From the NCBI GenBank assembly GCA_036571765.1, contig BROE01000022.1, positions 10,579,472 to 10,643,471 on the forward strand: 64,000 nt of DNA, written 5' to 3'. Source of the DNA: Plecoglossus altivelis (taxonomy: Eukaryota > Chordata > Actinopteri > Osmeriformes > Plecoglossidae). Of this stretch, positions 47,016 to 60,700 are shown piece after piece (position 1 is the stretch's first letter; each line of letters begins with the position of its first letter). Position numbers and translations under genes: made by a program. The notes beneath the pieces were generated by a model, which was not told where the DNA came from, made no database searches, and worked only from the letters and a program-made list of their open reading frames with translations.

Positions 47016-49856
47016 ATGCCGTGGTGCCGTCCCTGCCCAGGGTTCTGCTCAGTTTACAACCTGGCCCTGGGCCTGGGCTTCGTCACCCTGGGAACCAGCC
47101 GCATCCTGCTGCTTAAGTACTCCGTCAATGCTGGTGAGCGGACGTTTATCGATTTCACCAAGGCCTAAGTTGCCGGGTTTAGGAGACGTTTAAAGAACGG
47201 CTCTGATATTGCGAATCGTGACCGTTCATTACTGTGGACCGACGCTTTATTCTAGCATTATTATGTGGATTGTATTTCCTCGGCTAAATCTTGACGAGCC
47301 TTTCCTGTTTTGTTCATTTCTCTGTAGAAAACAAGTACGACTTCCTCCCTGCATCCGTCAACCTGCTGGCCGAGGGGCTCAAACTGATCATCTGTCTGGT
47401 TATGTCTCTCAGGGTCATTCTAAAAGGTAAGAGAACAACAATGGCATGGTCATCAAGGTGTGCGTGGGCGGCAGTGTGGGCGGCAGCGTGGGTGACAGCG
47501 TGGAGTTGAGTGTGTGTTTGTCGCCCCGTGTGTTCCAGAGGGTCTCTCGAGCCAAGAGCTGGGCTGTGCCTCCGGTCCCTCCCTGCTCAGCTTTATGAAG
47601 TGGTCTGTTCCTGCCTTCCTCTACTTCCTGGATAACTTAATCATCTTCTACGTCATGACCTACCTGCAGCCTGTGAGTTCGTCCACACGCTTGGGTTGGA
47701 ATCGTACCTCAAGTCATACCTGAGTCCAAATCTCATTGAAAAATCCTTCCAAATTCTTGAAGCATAAACATTCAAAGGATTACCTTTTGAGCAGTTGTTT
47801 TGCTCTGTCCTTCTTGTTGTTGTTGTTGTTGTTGTAGTATACAAACAAACCTGCAGATCACTTTGCTGTGTCTTACCTCTGTTTCTGTTCTGTGACCCAC
47901 CATAGGCCATGGCAGTTCTGTTCTCTAACTTTGTGATCCTGACCACAGCCATTCTCTTCAGGGTTGTGCTGAAGTAAGCGACACCTCTTTCATGTTCTCA
48001 ACTGGACACGCGATAAGTCAGTTTATGATGTGTTTTAGCGAAACGTTGTACAGGAATGTGCTTCTCTCGTAGCGCTGCTTTGAATTACACCATCACCACA
48101 TACCCAAAATGTTGATTAAATAGCTTCAGGTGGGATTACAACAGCCTTTTAGGTCTCAGTGCTATAGTGCGTTCAAAGATTCAGGCTGATCCATGATCAG
48201 TTGTCGTTCCCCTTCACCCACCAGGAGGCGCCTGTCTCGGGTACAGTGGGCCTCCCTGTTGATTCTCTTCCTGTCCATCGTCTCCCTGACGATGGGTTCG
48301 GGGGGCAGTCAGCACGCCATGGCAGTGCCCGGCTTTCACCCGGGCCCCCTGACCACACCGACAAACAGCTGCCTGCTCTACACCCAGGATCAACAACGGA
48401 GCAACAGCAGGTAGATGGATGGATGGATGAATATATGGATGGATGGATGAATATATGGATGGATGAATATATGGATGGATGGATTAATATATGGATGGAT
48501 GGATGAATGAATATATGGATGGAAGGAAGGATGAATAGATGGATGGATGAATGGAGGGATGGACAGAGAAGTAGAGGGATGGAGCTATAGATGCCAGAAT
48601 AGCACGAGCGAACAGAGCCGCCTTCCAGAGCTCATTGTCTTCCTTCTCCCTGATGTCCTCCTACTGTCCCCTCCCGCTCAGCGAGTCCTCCTTGGTGTCG
48701 GCCCTGCTGGGGAAGGAGCGGCGGGACAGGATGCTGGTGAGGCTGCGCGCCCTGGGGATGGGCCACGTCCTTCTGGTTCTCCAGTGCTTCATCTCCTCCA
48801 TGGCTAACATCTACAACGAGAAGATCCTGAAGGAGAAAAACCAGGTCACCGTGAGCATCTACATACAGAACAGCAAACTGTACGCCGACTAACACACGCT
48901 ACATCCGTAACGCACACGGCTAGACCGAGCGTGGTCAAGCCTTGACCTGAGGGGGCCTCAGACCACCTAGGGCAGGGGGGCTCCAACCCTGGGTCCTGGA
49001 CAGCTACCATCCTGTGGGCTTTTCACTTCTACCTCAAATAATGTAGCGTCGTTCAGCTCATCATCCAGCTAATAAGTAGAATATGCCGTGTTTGAGGTTG
49101 AACTGTGGTTCAAGTGAAAGCAGTCTGGATGGTAGTTCTCCAGGAACGTGGAAACCCCTGGCCAAGGTTGATGAGGCAAGGTCAAGGGTTAAGCCATTGT
49201 GTTTGGTTTCTCACGCGGTGTTGCAGGTACACGTTTGGCCTGCTGTTCAACGGGCTGACGCTGGTGCTGGGGAGAGATGCCAGGGGCATCACCGTGCACT
49301 GTGGCCTCCTCTACGGGCATAACATCTACTCCTTGGGCTTGGTGCTGGTCACTGGTGGGTCACAAAACACTTGTAGACATCACTGTATGCGCTCACGCTA
49401 AGCACAACACTCTCATCTGCGTCCTTAAGGCTCAGGTCGACGTACGACTAACCCTGCTACGTTCGTACGGTTCACATTACAACCGAGATCGACACCATTG
49501 CGACCGCACTCACTCAGACGAGCGCGCTCCCGATCTTCTCTCTCGTTCCGGTTCAGCGGCCCTGGGGCTGTCAGTGGCCTGCATCCTGAAGTTCCGTGAC
49601 AACATGTTCCACGTGCTGAGCGGCCAGATCACCACGGTGATGGTGACGGCCCTCTCGCTCTTCCTGTTCGACTTCCGCCCGTCGCTGGACTTCTTCCTGC
49701 AGGCGCCCGTGGTGCTGCTCGCCATCTTCGTGTACAACAGCAGCCCTGCCAGCGACCCGGAATACGCCCTGATGAAGGATAAGACGCGTGTCATCAACGG
49801 ACTGGTGTCTGAGAGGTCCAGGGGGGTGAGGAGAGACACATACAGACACACACACA

Positions 49857-49928
<72 letters not shown>

Positions 49929-50799
49929 TGGTTGATACTGCCTTAAGAGGATGTGAAAGAAAAGATTCTGACTACAAACCGACGGCGAACAAATAACGGG
50001 AGATCCGTGCATTTTCCTACAGGATGGAAGCACGTCCACATGCGAACACGTCAGCCTTCAAAGTGGCGACTCGTGTGTGTGTGTAATATGATTTGGGAAG
50101 TGTGGAAGCAAAGTGAATTCTCTCTAATGAAAACAGGATCCAGGGTGTTGCCATAGCCCTTCCTCAGATAACAGCATTAGCCAGATATATTTAATACATG
50201 AGGTGAGTTACAGGGAAGGCCTAGCTATGTGTAGTAGCTTTGTGAGTCTGTGGCCTGCACTGATCTAATATAAAGAAGTATCTAGCTATGGCGCTTGTGG
50301 GAGTTAGGTAGGCTGACAGACTGAAGGCCCAGGGCTCCCTCGTACGTAGTCTGTCCGACAGGCTGTGAGTCTTTCACGGATGTGTCATGCAGAACTGTTT
50401 GAGTGAAAGGCTGCTTAATGTTACTAATGATACGTCAGTTGGTAGAGGCTGCACATTGTGAGTAAAAACCCTTTAAATTGGAAGTCCTCATTTTTCCCTG
50501 AAGGGGCATCAGTTGTTGCTATCGGGGGGGCAATACGTACTAAAGCAGTAATAATAATAATAATAATAGTATGGACAGCATGGGGATTTCAAATGGAAAG
50601 CCATCATGTAGAACACAGTATCAGGGCTGATCAATATGCAAAAGCTGTATTGAGACCAAAGAATGGAACTTTGAACCCCCCCCCCCGATCAAGAACAGTG
50701 TGTAATATTTGGTTTGTGTTTTTTATCCAGGATGGGGAGGAGCTTCTGAGGCTGACCGAGGCCAACACAGACAGCGAATCAGAGGAGGAGGCTTTATAG
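47016..50799 (+). CDS. slc35a5: slc35a5: UDP-sugar transporter-like SLC35A5, complete, 422 aa
   Basis: Member of the SLC35A nucleotide-sugar transporter family, multi-pass proteins of the Golgi membrane; the exact substrate of SLC35A5 is not settled. Coding exons: 47016-47133, 47328-47426, 47539-47672, 47906-47973, 48225-48410, 48682-48879, 49227-49354, 49557-49825, 50731-50799, all in phase. Diagnostic blocks: GTSRILLLKYSVNAENKYDF, FMKWSVPAFLYFLDNLIIFY, QPAMAVLFSNF, LGMGHVLLVLQCFISSMANI, YNEKILKEKNQVT, ILKFRDNMFHVL and LFLFDFRPSLDFF. Around ten hydrophobic membrane segments are visible. The C-terminus ends in an acidic cytosolic tail (NTDSESEEEAL). Human SLC35A5 is 424 aa. The exon ending at 48879 uses the donor AAACT-GTACGC, required to give LYTFG. 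The coding exon starts with 106 nt of 5' UTR after the acceptor at 46909. Confidence 0.96.
48411..48582. repeat. (GGAT)n / ATGGATGAATAT microsatellite
   Basis: Begins directly at the slc35a5 donor GTAGATGG (exon end 48410) and runs about 170 bp as GGATGGATGAATATAT units. The intron is only 271 bp, so the repeat fills most of it. Confidence 0.9.
49850..49926. repeat. (CA)n microsatellite, about 35 units
   Basis: A long CA run starting about 25 bp after the slc35a5 donor at 49825. It lies at the start of the last intron. Confidence 0.95.
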
Positions 50800-51433
50800 C
50801 ACTTCATTAACTTGAACTTGAACTTAAGGCCACACCTCAGTGGTGGACGGAAATCCTCTTCTGGGTCTCAGTCGACGTTCTTCTTGTGGTTGAGTGACAT
50901 CAATGTGCCTGGATGCGATGTCAGAAGGGACCGGAAAGGGACTTTTAGACAGCTTTTATGGAACTTTTTGGTGCCTGTCTCTATGATGATAATGCTGTAT
51001 GATGATCATGGTGTCAAGTTTTACATTGTCATGGAAATGGAAATGCTGCTCTCTGCAGTTTACCCGTAAATTCCTTTTCTTCTTTATTTCCGAAATGGTG
51101 TTAATGCGGTGGGGGCTAAAATGATTCATCTGGAGGAGTTCATGTCCAGAGCATGTTAGTCGTTTTATGTTTCAGTGTTTAAAACAACACACCAGGACGG
51201 TGTTTTGGGAACATTATATTGGCTTGGAAGACATTTGAAGAAAGCTTTGTGTGTCTCCTGTGATCACTAGAGTGGTGATTGGCTGGTGACCTTGAGCTGA
51301 CCTCCTAAAGGCTTCTCCACTGTAGCGGACCATATCAGTGTCCGTGTGCAGACAACTGATCATGACTAAGATGATCTTGACTAAGATGAGCATGACGTCT
51401 CTGGGTTGGGTTCAAGTGAAAGGTTCATCTGTT

Positions 51434-51769
51434 AGGGGGAAGTCGTGGCCTAATGGATAGGGAGTCGGACTTGTAACCTACAAGTTGCTGGGTTCGATTC
51501 TTGCACCAGCAGGAATCGAAGGTGGGGATTGTGAACAAACAGCACTCTCTCTGCCTTCGATACCATGACTGAGGTGCCCTTGAGCAAGGCACCAAACCCC
51601 CAATTGCTTCCCGGGCGCTGGAGCAATAGCTGCCCACTGCTCCGGGTATATGCTCACTGTGTGTGCGTGCGGTTGCCCACCACTCACTGCTGTGTGTGCA
51701 CTTGGATGGGTTAAATGCAGAGGTAAATTTCGAGTATGGGTCTCCATACTTGACAATACGTAACTTCAC
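51434..51769 (+). mobile_element. tRNA-derived SINE (V-SINE type) with target-site duplication
   Basis: The left part is tRNA-like: box A TGGCCTAATGG at about 51446-51456 and box B GGTTCGATTC at 51491-51500. The central part contains GAGGTGCCCTTGAGCAAGGC (51570-51589), a domain I associate with vertebrate V-SINEs, and the tail contains GGATGGGTTAAATGCAGAGG, typical of fish SINEs that share a LINE 3' end. The 10-bp direct repeat TTCATCTGTT flanks it exactly (51424-51433 and 51770-51779). No coding capacity. It lies between the slc35a5 and ccdc80 coding regions. Confidence 0.88.
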
Positions 51770-51887
51770 TTCATCTGTTGTCTTCTACTATTTCCATTTG
51801 TATTTAACCATAAAACTACAGTATACTTATGCACAGTTTTAACAGACAACAGAATCATTCATGATTATACGATTAAGAGTAAAGTAT

Positions 51888-51976
51888 GCATACATACATA
51901 CATACATACATACATACATACATACATACATACATACATACATACATACAAGCATACATACAAGCATACATACAAG
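51888..51976. repeat. (CATA)n microsatellite
   Basis: About 20 CATA units ending in three CAAG-interrupted repeats, 110 bp beyond the SINE. Confidence 0.95.
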
Positions 51977-52979
51977 TGAAAGTTTTGACCACATTGTCCC
52001 ATTACCTTGAATGGGAAGGTGTATCTAAACCTTTGACTGGTAGTGTACATTGTGTATTTGTACAATATAGTTGGGATCAATGTACAGACAGGGTTATCTT
52101 GAACCTTGAACTGACACTTTGCTGTTCTTATTGATGAAACAGGAAGTAGCAATACCATTACCACTGATTTTGCCAATCTGAACAACTATTATCAGACAAG
52201 ATATGCTATTGTCTGTGAATGTTTTTTTTTCCTCTGTTCAAGGATCTTTCAATTGCCTGGGAAGTTTTTAGATTGTACTTTCAAAAGATACCACCAGGTG
52301 GAGCTATGTAGCCACCATAAATGAATGACGAACAGAATAAACAGCCTGGTTGGCAACCAACATACTCCACTGAGGGCTAAATACTGGTTGTAAACACAGT
52401 TTAATTTGTGAAACAGCACAACATAGTATAAATAAGAACAAAGTATACAGTAGCAAATGAACTTTTTAAAAGAGAGAAGACTGGGAGCGTTCCCCCAACC
52501 AGTTGTATTGCTGAATGCTCGAATATTGATTTGCCTTGAATCAGGATAACATATCAATAAATAGCTACACAAACTTAGTCTTGTTTTAGTCTTTATCTAC
52601 AAAAGACAGATCCACGTTGAGAGAGAGACTTTAGCCAGGAAGGAGAGTGAAGCCGAATGTCTCATCCAAACAGTGTTGGCTTGAACCGAAAGGAGAAGAA
52701 GACAAGACTTGAGAATTGAACATGAGCTGCCTAGGTCCAGTACGGGTTCTAGGTTCTTACAGGTGTAAAAAAAGAACTGTATACGTGTAAGCAATATGTT
52801 AAATGCCATTTATAAGTGCTACAAAGATTTTAGGAACCCTGCCTGCAGATGTGATCCGACTAGGGACAGGGGCGAGCGAAGAGACCAGAAGCCAATGTGA
52901 AACTTCCTTGTTCCACTGACAACTAAGTCCTACAACGGAAAGGCACTATACAGACCACACACACAATTCAACCCCCATC

Positions 52980-54511
52980 TCAGTAACCGTAGCCCTGGTG
53001 GTAGGCGTCCTGGTAGCCGTCGTAACCATGGTGATGGTACCCGTAGCCTCCGTATTCGTCTTCTGGGCAGCGCATGCCCAAGGACTGCTGGATGGCCATC
53101 TCCTGGCGCCGCAGTTGCATGGAGTCCACCAGGTCATAGATGATAGCCATCGACCACATGGGCGAGGGGTACCAGGACTTGACATTGCCATCCTTGCCCA
53201 CCAGCAGCATGGAGAAGTACTCCGGGCTGATCTGGAAGTAGTTCCTGATGTCCTTCACCAGGGTGGCAGACAGACCTTCTCGATCCACCGTGGCGCTGCC
53301 TGGCGTGGGAAGGAGTGGAGGGAGAGGGAGGTGGATGGATGGATGGATTCATGGATCAACTGTGTTTGAATCAGCATGTCTTGGAGGTGGAAATCAAGGG
53401 TAAGCCCAGAACAGGCGCCAGAGAGGGAGGTAGAATAGAGGGGGGAGGGGAGGGGGGAGGAGCTGGGAGAGAAGCAGGGGTGGAGGGGAGGAACTCCAGA
53501 GTAGAAGTGGGTCAGCAGCAGTGGCTGAGAGGAGGAACAGGGGACTGGGGCACAAGCTGGGTCTGTAGGCTGCTTCGGCAGCTGAGCAAAGCTGCTTGTG
53601 TCAACAAAACACCACAACTCTGCATCAAAGAGCACTGTGGAGCACCTGGCTTTGACACGGTGTTTTGCGTGTGTGGGTGTGTGCATGCACGCACTGTACG
53701 TGTGTCTTGTTTGTTTTTCAGAAGCCGGTTCCTATATGTAATACATACTGTAGGGGGATATTAAAGGTGTCTTACCATTTATAGGATATAGCTCCAAGAC
53801 GCCTCCCATATCTGCTGCCTCAGTGCCGACCAATTTCAGAATGGAAATGTGTCTTAGGCCTGGGTCACCATGGAAACGGCCACCATAGGGAGAACAACAG
53901 GAAATAGACAGAATGTTGACACACTAGAACACCAAAGAAGAGCAAATAACACATTTGTTCCATCGAGTGTCTGTCAAGACCTGTATAATGCATCGCAGTA
54001 CACAGAATGGCAATCGGTGTCTTCGCACGGAGTGTGGATGCAGCTTTGTATATAATTAGAACCATGCTTGGGGTGTGTTTGCTTGACGGAAGGGGAATAG
54101 GGAGGGCCGCTGAGCCGAGCGGGAACGCAAAGCTGCCACAGCCACATGAAACAGAGGGCTGGGCTGTGCAGAGAGAGGTGAGCGCCAACAGCTGAATACC
54201 ACAGCAAAACCTCCGAGCACAGTTAGCAGGACTGGCTCTTTGTTGGATGGAGATGGAGAGCATGACAGAGAAAGACAGAGAGACAGAAACACAGAGTGAG
54301 AGGCAGATAAATGGAAACAGGCAGAAAGATGAGGAAACAACATGAGAAAGAAAGAGTAGGAGAGAACAAGAGAGAGCATGAGAGGCGGAGAGAGCGAGAG
54401 AAAGAGAGAGAGCTAGCGAGAGAAACATCATGTGAAACAAAGAGCACAAGAGAACAAGAGAGAGTGACAGAGTGAGAGAGGGCGTGAGAGGCAGAGACAG
54501 AGAGAGAGAGC

Positions 54512-54557
<46 letters not shown>

Positions 54558-57500
54558 ACAAAATGAGGCCAGCCAAGAAAACAGATGAGGGAAATCCTCG
54601 GTCCGTAGATAAACAACATCTCTCTGTATCAGTGTTTGTTGAAATAAAGCAATTTTTGAGTCATTCTGTAACAGTTTCCAGACAGTTGGAAAAAGTTGCC
54701 AAATGGCTCGCTACCACAACTCTGGAATGCTGTTGTCATACTGATCAGAGCAGTGGAATGGGAAAGGAAAAGGCTATTCATGACTGATTGGTCAGACTAA
54801 TAGGCTGTGCTCTGTGATATATTGCTGAAGGGCTGACTCACCCAGGTTACAGGCTTGGCTGGTTAAAGCATAGAGCTGCTGTTGATAGGCCCACTCCTCG
54901 TCGTTGGGAGCGGAGATAAGAAACAGGCGACGCCTCCAACGGAATCTGGAATGGTGTGCGGAATTCTTCAACTCACATATCCATAGAAACATACCATATC
55001 GAAGGTTTTTTTTTGTAAATCAATTTGAACGCATGATTCTAAAAAGGCAATTGTTCCTGAAAATGAACCAAGTTACTACTGAACTGCACACGCACTTACG
55101 GACACACACACAGACACACAGTTTAGAGGGGCCATGTAGAGCTCATGAAAGCAGTGTACGTTGTGATCCGGGCGATAACTGTGACTAGAGAAACAGGTAC
55201 ACGCTCCCTGGTCAGTTGTGTCCAATTTAATAGGAGACGGTCCATGTGTGTTGGTAGGTTCAACTCATATGTTTCATGAGCTGACCCACCTTGACCAAGC
55301 TCAGCAGGGTACCTGGACAGGAAGTTCTCGAGCGACCTGGGCTTGTCCTCCTTCTTACACTCCACTCCGTTCCTCTTCTGCTCCTCCATCTCCCGGATAC
55401 GAGAGGAGAACGTGTCGACGTAGTCAAACACGGCCTTCATGGCGATAGGAACCTCGTAGAATTGCTGCGATTGGAGGATTGAGAATTACAGGTAGTGGAA
55501 CCAACCGAGCTCATACCCCCATCATAGGGGTCAGACAACGTGAGAGGATGATGATATCTTAACCATTAATGTGAGGACGGTTTGAAGACAATCTATTTAA
55601 TGAAAACATTGGCCATTACAAAGGCAACCGTAAATTGCTGGTCACTATACATGACCTTATTAAACATACTTTAACAAGACAGAGGTTTGTGTATGGGAAA
55701 CATTTAGCATCATCAGTAGTTTTGCTTTCAGAGAGTCAAATTAATGCCAGGGTTTCAATACTGCGAAGGGTGCAGGATATATGCTATCGCAGCATGGATA
55801 TTCTATTTTAAAGGTCTGAAAATAACCGTTTTAGAGTTTTACGATCGATGGCATTGTTCTGGGAAGCAGTTGGGGGTCCTTTTTATCGCCATCTCTCTCT
55901 CCAATCACATGTCCACCATCCCTCTCCTCCCCCTCTCCTCCCCCCTTTCCTTTCTGCTCTCTCTAGCCCCTCTCATACCCACGATCAGTGTCCTGTTGTT
56001 TTCATAAACGTATCTGTCTCAGCACGCTTGTGTCTTAGTTTGATTTTCTGAAAACAAAGTGTATGCTGACCCGGACACACAAACTAACAAACTAATAAAC
56101 GTGCCGAAAAGTGAGAGAGAGACCGGAACATTGTTGAAGGTGTGACAGTGAATCGACGTACAGAGTAGTAAAGGTATATCGTAGTGCACAGGTGGGTTGC
56201 TAATGGGACTGGGGCAGAATCGGTGGTGTAGACTTCATCCAATGTCCACCTGGCAGACAGTACACCAGTGGTATGACCCAATGGATGCAGTGGACAGTCG
56301 ATGCAGTGGATGCAGTGGATGCAGTGGACAGTCGATGCAGTGCAATGGACAATGGCTGGCCTGGTCTGCAGCAATGATGCTGCAGACCAGACCAGACCAT
56401 ATCCAGACCACCATATCTATTGATGACAAATATACTTTTAGAATAAGCTTTATCGTTTGCTGCGGATTGGGCGTGGCCTTACCTTCACTCTCATGTCGGT
56501 GTCCGTGACGACCATGTAGAAGTCATTGTAGGTCATGCCAAAGTCCTTTCTCAGCTCGGTGATCAGATCCTGGTTCACCAGATCCTCCTGGCGAAGACCC
56601 TTCATTGTCTTGTCATTCTCTGGAGGAATGGAGAGAGTCAAAGAGAGTGGAAGAGTGAGAGACATTGAGAGAGAAAGGGCTCAGCATTACCAGGATATAT
56701 ATAGAGAGAAAGCGATGAAGCATCAGGCATGCTACATGTGTACATTACTCATATATACATTACAGGCAAATTGGTTCCGGAGAGGTGGACAAACGTTTTC
56801 TTCATCACCACAGACTGTTCTAAATATGTAAACTGGAGACTGGATAGGCTTTGACTGTACATGGGCATAGATCTTATTGAACAACGTTGTGCCACATCAA
56901 TTCTAGATTGGTGCAGACAGTATGGTCAAACAACAAACCAGAGATTTCAGTCCATGATATAGATAGATAAATAGATAAGATAGATAGATAGACCTATCTA
57001 CCTACCTACCTACCTACCTACCTACCTACCTACATACATACATACATACATACATACATACATACATACATACATACATACATACATACATACATACATA
57101 CATACATAACACCATGGAAAACTGGTTCCATCATATACCATTCAAAGGACTACTTGTATACAGAAACATGAGAATCTACCGTACACAGACACATGCATGC
57201 ACACACACACATGGACACACACAAACACAGTCACAAGCACAAGCACACGCTGACCTTATGGTCAGCAAGTGGAACAAAACTGTAACTGCCGTTCGCTTCT
57301 GTACGTGGGTGGGGTCATATGACCTCACCTCAGAACGTTTTCCGGCATTCAGCATACAGAACTCTTTTCACACAGGTCGTCAGACTACTGAAGGTTTCTA
57401 CAGAAGGGTTGAGTCCTTACACACCCTAAATAGAAGCTTCAGATCCAGACGTCCATAAAATGTGTCTGTAATGGTAACTTACCAGATGACATGGCATATC

Positions 57501-57741
57501 CCATAAAAAAACCAGTTGTGATGCTGTGTTCTATGAATAAGGACTGTGTGTGCACGAGGGTTTGTGGGTTTGTGTGTGTGTGTGTGTGTGTGTGTGCCTG
57601 TGTGTGTGTGGATGAACTAACTCTCTCCAGCTAACACATCAGCTGCAGAGGAAGCAGACTTCCCCCTTGTCTGAGATGAGGAACTAGGAAGGTATTTGCT
57701 GCAAACTTTCCCAATCCCACACAGAACAATAACACTCACCT

Positions 57742-57778
<37 letters not shown>

Positions 57779-60700
57779 CTTTCTAGCTCAGCTCTGACAC
57801 TAGCTGATAGGCTCTGTTAGGCTCTACACACAAAGACCAAAAAACTCACCCCAGAAGGGAACATTTTCCCGGAGACCATTGGCCCTCACACAGATTAGGC
57901 GCTATAGCTTTGTTTTACAGCTCCTATAAACTTGATTCGATTGATACGTCGGTGATAAAATGTTGGTGTTGGCACGGGGCTACCTAACGTTCTGACACAG
58001 GAGGGCTTTGTACCTTTTCCCAGAACCCTTTGGGAGCAAACCCACACCCCAGCATGTTGAGAAAACTGTCGGCGGTAGCCAAGGGCCAGGACCCTTTTTC
58101 ATAGTCTACAATCGTATCTCTCTACTGCACAAGACCTCAAACAGAAAACAACGTAGCCACACATGGCAGGGAATGAAAAGGAAGAGAAAGGAGACTGAAG
58201 TGACAGAACATGGGAGTTATACAGGAGTAGGTGGAGGAATATTGAAGGGAGAAAAGTCAGCGACATTTAGAGATGAACGGGGGAGAGAAACGTTAAATAA
58301 TAAGAAGTTAAGAAATGCAAGGGAGGAAAAGGAGCAGACAGAAGAACATAAGGAGTAGCAGGGAAAAGGAGGCACAGGAAGAGGTGGTGAGAGAGGGGTA
58401 GGGGAGAGTTCAACACAGTTTCCTCTGGCCTGTGGGGAGCGGTAGACAGTGTGGCCATCTTTAGGGCGTTACTGTTTCTGTGCCGCCTGTCTGAGAAGCT
58501 CTAGGCTGCGGGCCAGGGTGACACTGCACACACCTGGAGGTTCGTTGTTACTTGAGGTGGGGGGGAGGAGCAGTAATGGAAGGGGTGAAGTAAGGACAGG
58601 GAGCAGGACTTTGATGCACTGAGACACATATACTGTAATAGAGTTCTAGGGTTCAGTGTTCAGTGTAACCGGATCTCAGATCCACAGACCTGCAGGACGA
58701 AAACAGTGACTTGGACCTAATAAAGCCAAACTTGAACTCTGACCCTGCAGTTTCGGGCAGGAAATCCCATGCGGTGAAGGGAGGGGAAATGAGGGATCTG
58801 TGTTCCTGTTCCCTGATCAGAAATGACAGCGATATTTGTAAACCGACAGCACTTGCCAGCTGAACGCCGCATATCTTGACTGAGCCTGCTCTCCACTGCA
58901 CAGTTAGACTACCTACCCAGCTGGTAGTGGTCGATCTTCATGGTGGAGTTGGTGAGGGAGCCAAAGATAGTGATGATGGACACCTTTCTGATGGCCATCT
59001 CGCACACGTTCTCCAGATATTCGTCCCTCTGCTGCACATACATGCTGTTCTCCTCACTGGGAGCTGTGATGATCTGGAGGGAGGCATGAACGTGTGAAGG
59101 AGGGTTAGAGGGTGGGGGGGAGAGGTATGAGAAGAAGGAAGCACACACGTACGTAAATGAGCTGCATAAACACGCACCCACACATGCGCGCACACAGACT
59201 CACACCTGAGTGGACGCTGGGAGGCACTGGTGTTGACATTGCAGGCCTGGGAGAGGATGGGGGTTGTGGTTTCCCACTCTGCCCTTCCTCACAGCTCTTA
59301 GAAGAATGTAGACAGGCTGCAGAGCACTGCTTACTCTTTCTAGCAATACCACCACACTGCTCAGTCTACTGCTACGCTACATACAGTCCACTAGAAAGTC
59401 CATTAAGAAGCGTATACAGCAGTCTGTTACAATACCAACTGACAGTCTACTGGACTGGTACACTGACAGAGTCTGTAGTTTACTGTGTTAATACGGTGAC
59501 AGAGGCTGTCGTATACTTCCCTTCTGAAATGGAGTCTGTTGGGATTTAGCTTCCAACTGGTGGCTGTATTTGTGTACATTTAGCTCATATATACTGTGTT
59601 TAGTTCATGTGTGGTTCAAACATGGGGTACATGTGGGTTGAATAAATGGTGTATTCGTTGTACTGCACGAGTTGTCCGTGTCGTTTGTGTACATAGTGTG
59701 AACTTTGCACATACCACCAGCCGTCTCCTGCCCTCAAAGTAGTCGAGGAAGGTGGCAAGGGATCCCTTCGCTGGGGCTGGCTTTTTAGTCGGCTTCTGGT
59801 ACTCCTCTTTCTCACTGTGCTTGGAGAGTTTTTTACCGTTTTTCTTTCCGTTGCTCTTCCCTTCCTTGCCCAGCTTCCCCCCTCTCCTCTCTGCTTTCTC
59901 TCTCTTAGAAGCCTTGTCCTGTCTGTCGCCCTTTTTCTTCTTCTTGTCGTTCTTCTCGTGCTTGACTTTAACCCTCTTGGTGGGGGTGACCTCCGGCGCA
60001 ACCTCCAGGGTGACCTCTGGCTCCTCGGGGTGGCCGGCTGTTGGCTGGCCCACCTCGACCTCGTACTTATCCTCGTACTCATTAGTCAAATACTGGAAAA
60101 CAACGCAGAACAATAGAAGTGTGCCACTAAGTGGAAAAAAGTACATGATTGTTGGTAATTGCACATTCCTCCTAATAGGATTTGGACTGAATTGAACGAA
60201 CCGATTTTAACGATAACGTCAATTGTACACATTAATTGTGCTTTTTTGGGGGGTCAGTGGTAATGGCTACAATAGCTGTGTTTTGGTTGACACCTCCGTT
60301 AAAAATACCCCAAAATGATTGCCAATATTTATATCTAGACTGACAATGTAAAATCCATAATTACATACTAATGTGACACATGACTAAATCACCCCAAGGC
60401 CGTGTCCTGACCACAGACTATACAATCCGGATGTTTTTGGTAATTAAATGTTTAGCAAGATGAACGACCCAAATGTACGAAAACATGGAAATGAAAAACA
60501 AACAACTGGGTCACGCAATGGCTTGTGAACAGAGTCTATAGAAAGGAATTGCAAAATGACCACCGCAACCCAACTCTGCTAATGCACAAACAACTACTTC
60601 ATTACCTTTCCTCCGTTCTTCCTCTTGGTGGGCTTGGTCTTGGAGGGCTTGTGAGAGGTGGGCACCAAGCCGTCCTGTTTCCGGCTGTGGGCTTCCTTGC

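Larger units (their letters stand above)
50800..52979. other. Convergent intergenic segment, slc35a5 and ccdc80 3' ends
   Basis: No gene recognised. It should hold both 3' UTRs. The first AATAAA on the + strand that I find after the slc35a5 stop is at 52336-52341; if used, the SINE at 51434 would sit in the slc35a5 3' UTR. A second is at about 52555. No perfect AATAAA was found for ccdc80 on the - strand close to its stop. The (CATA)n tract at 51888-51976 is the other repeat present. Confidence 0.5.

Noticed and set aside
51434..51510. Possible tRNA gene with box A and box B
   Set aside because: It continues into a SINE body with flanking target-site duplications and has no proper tRNA cloverleaf 3' half.
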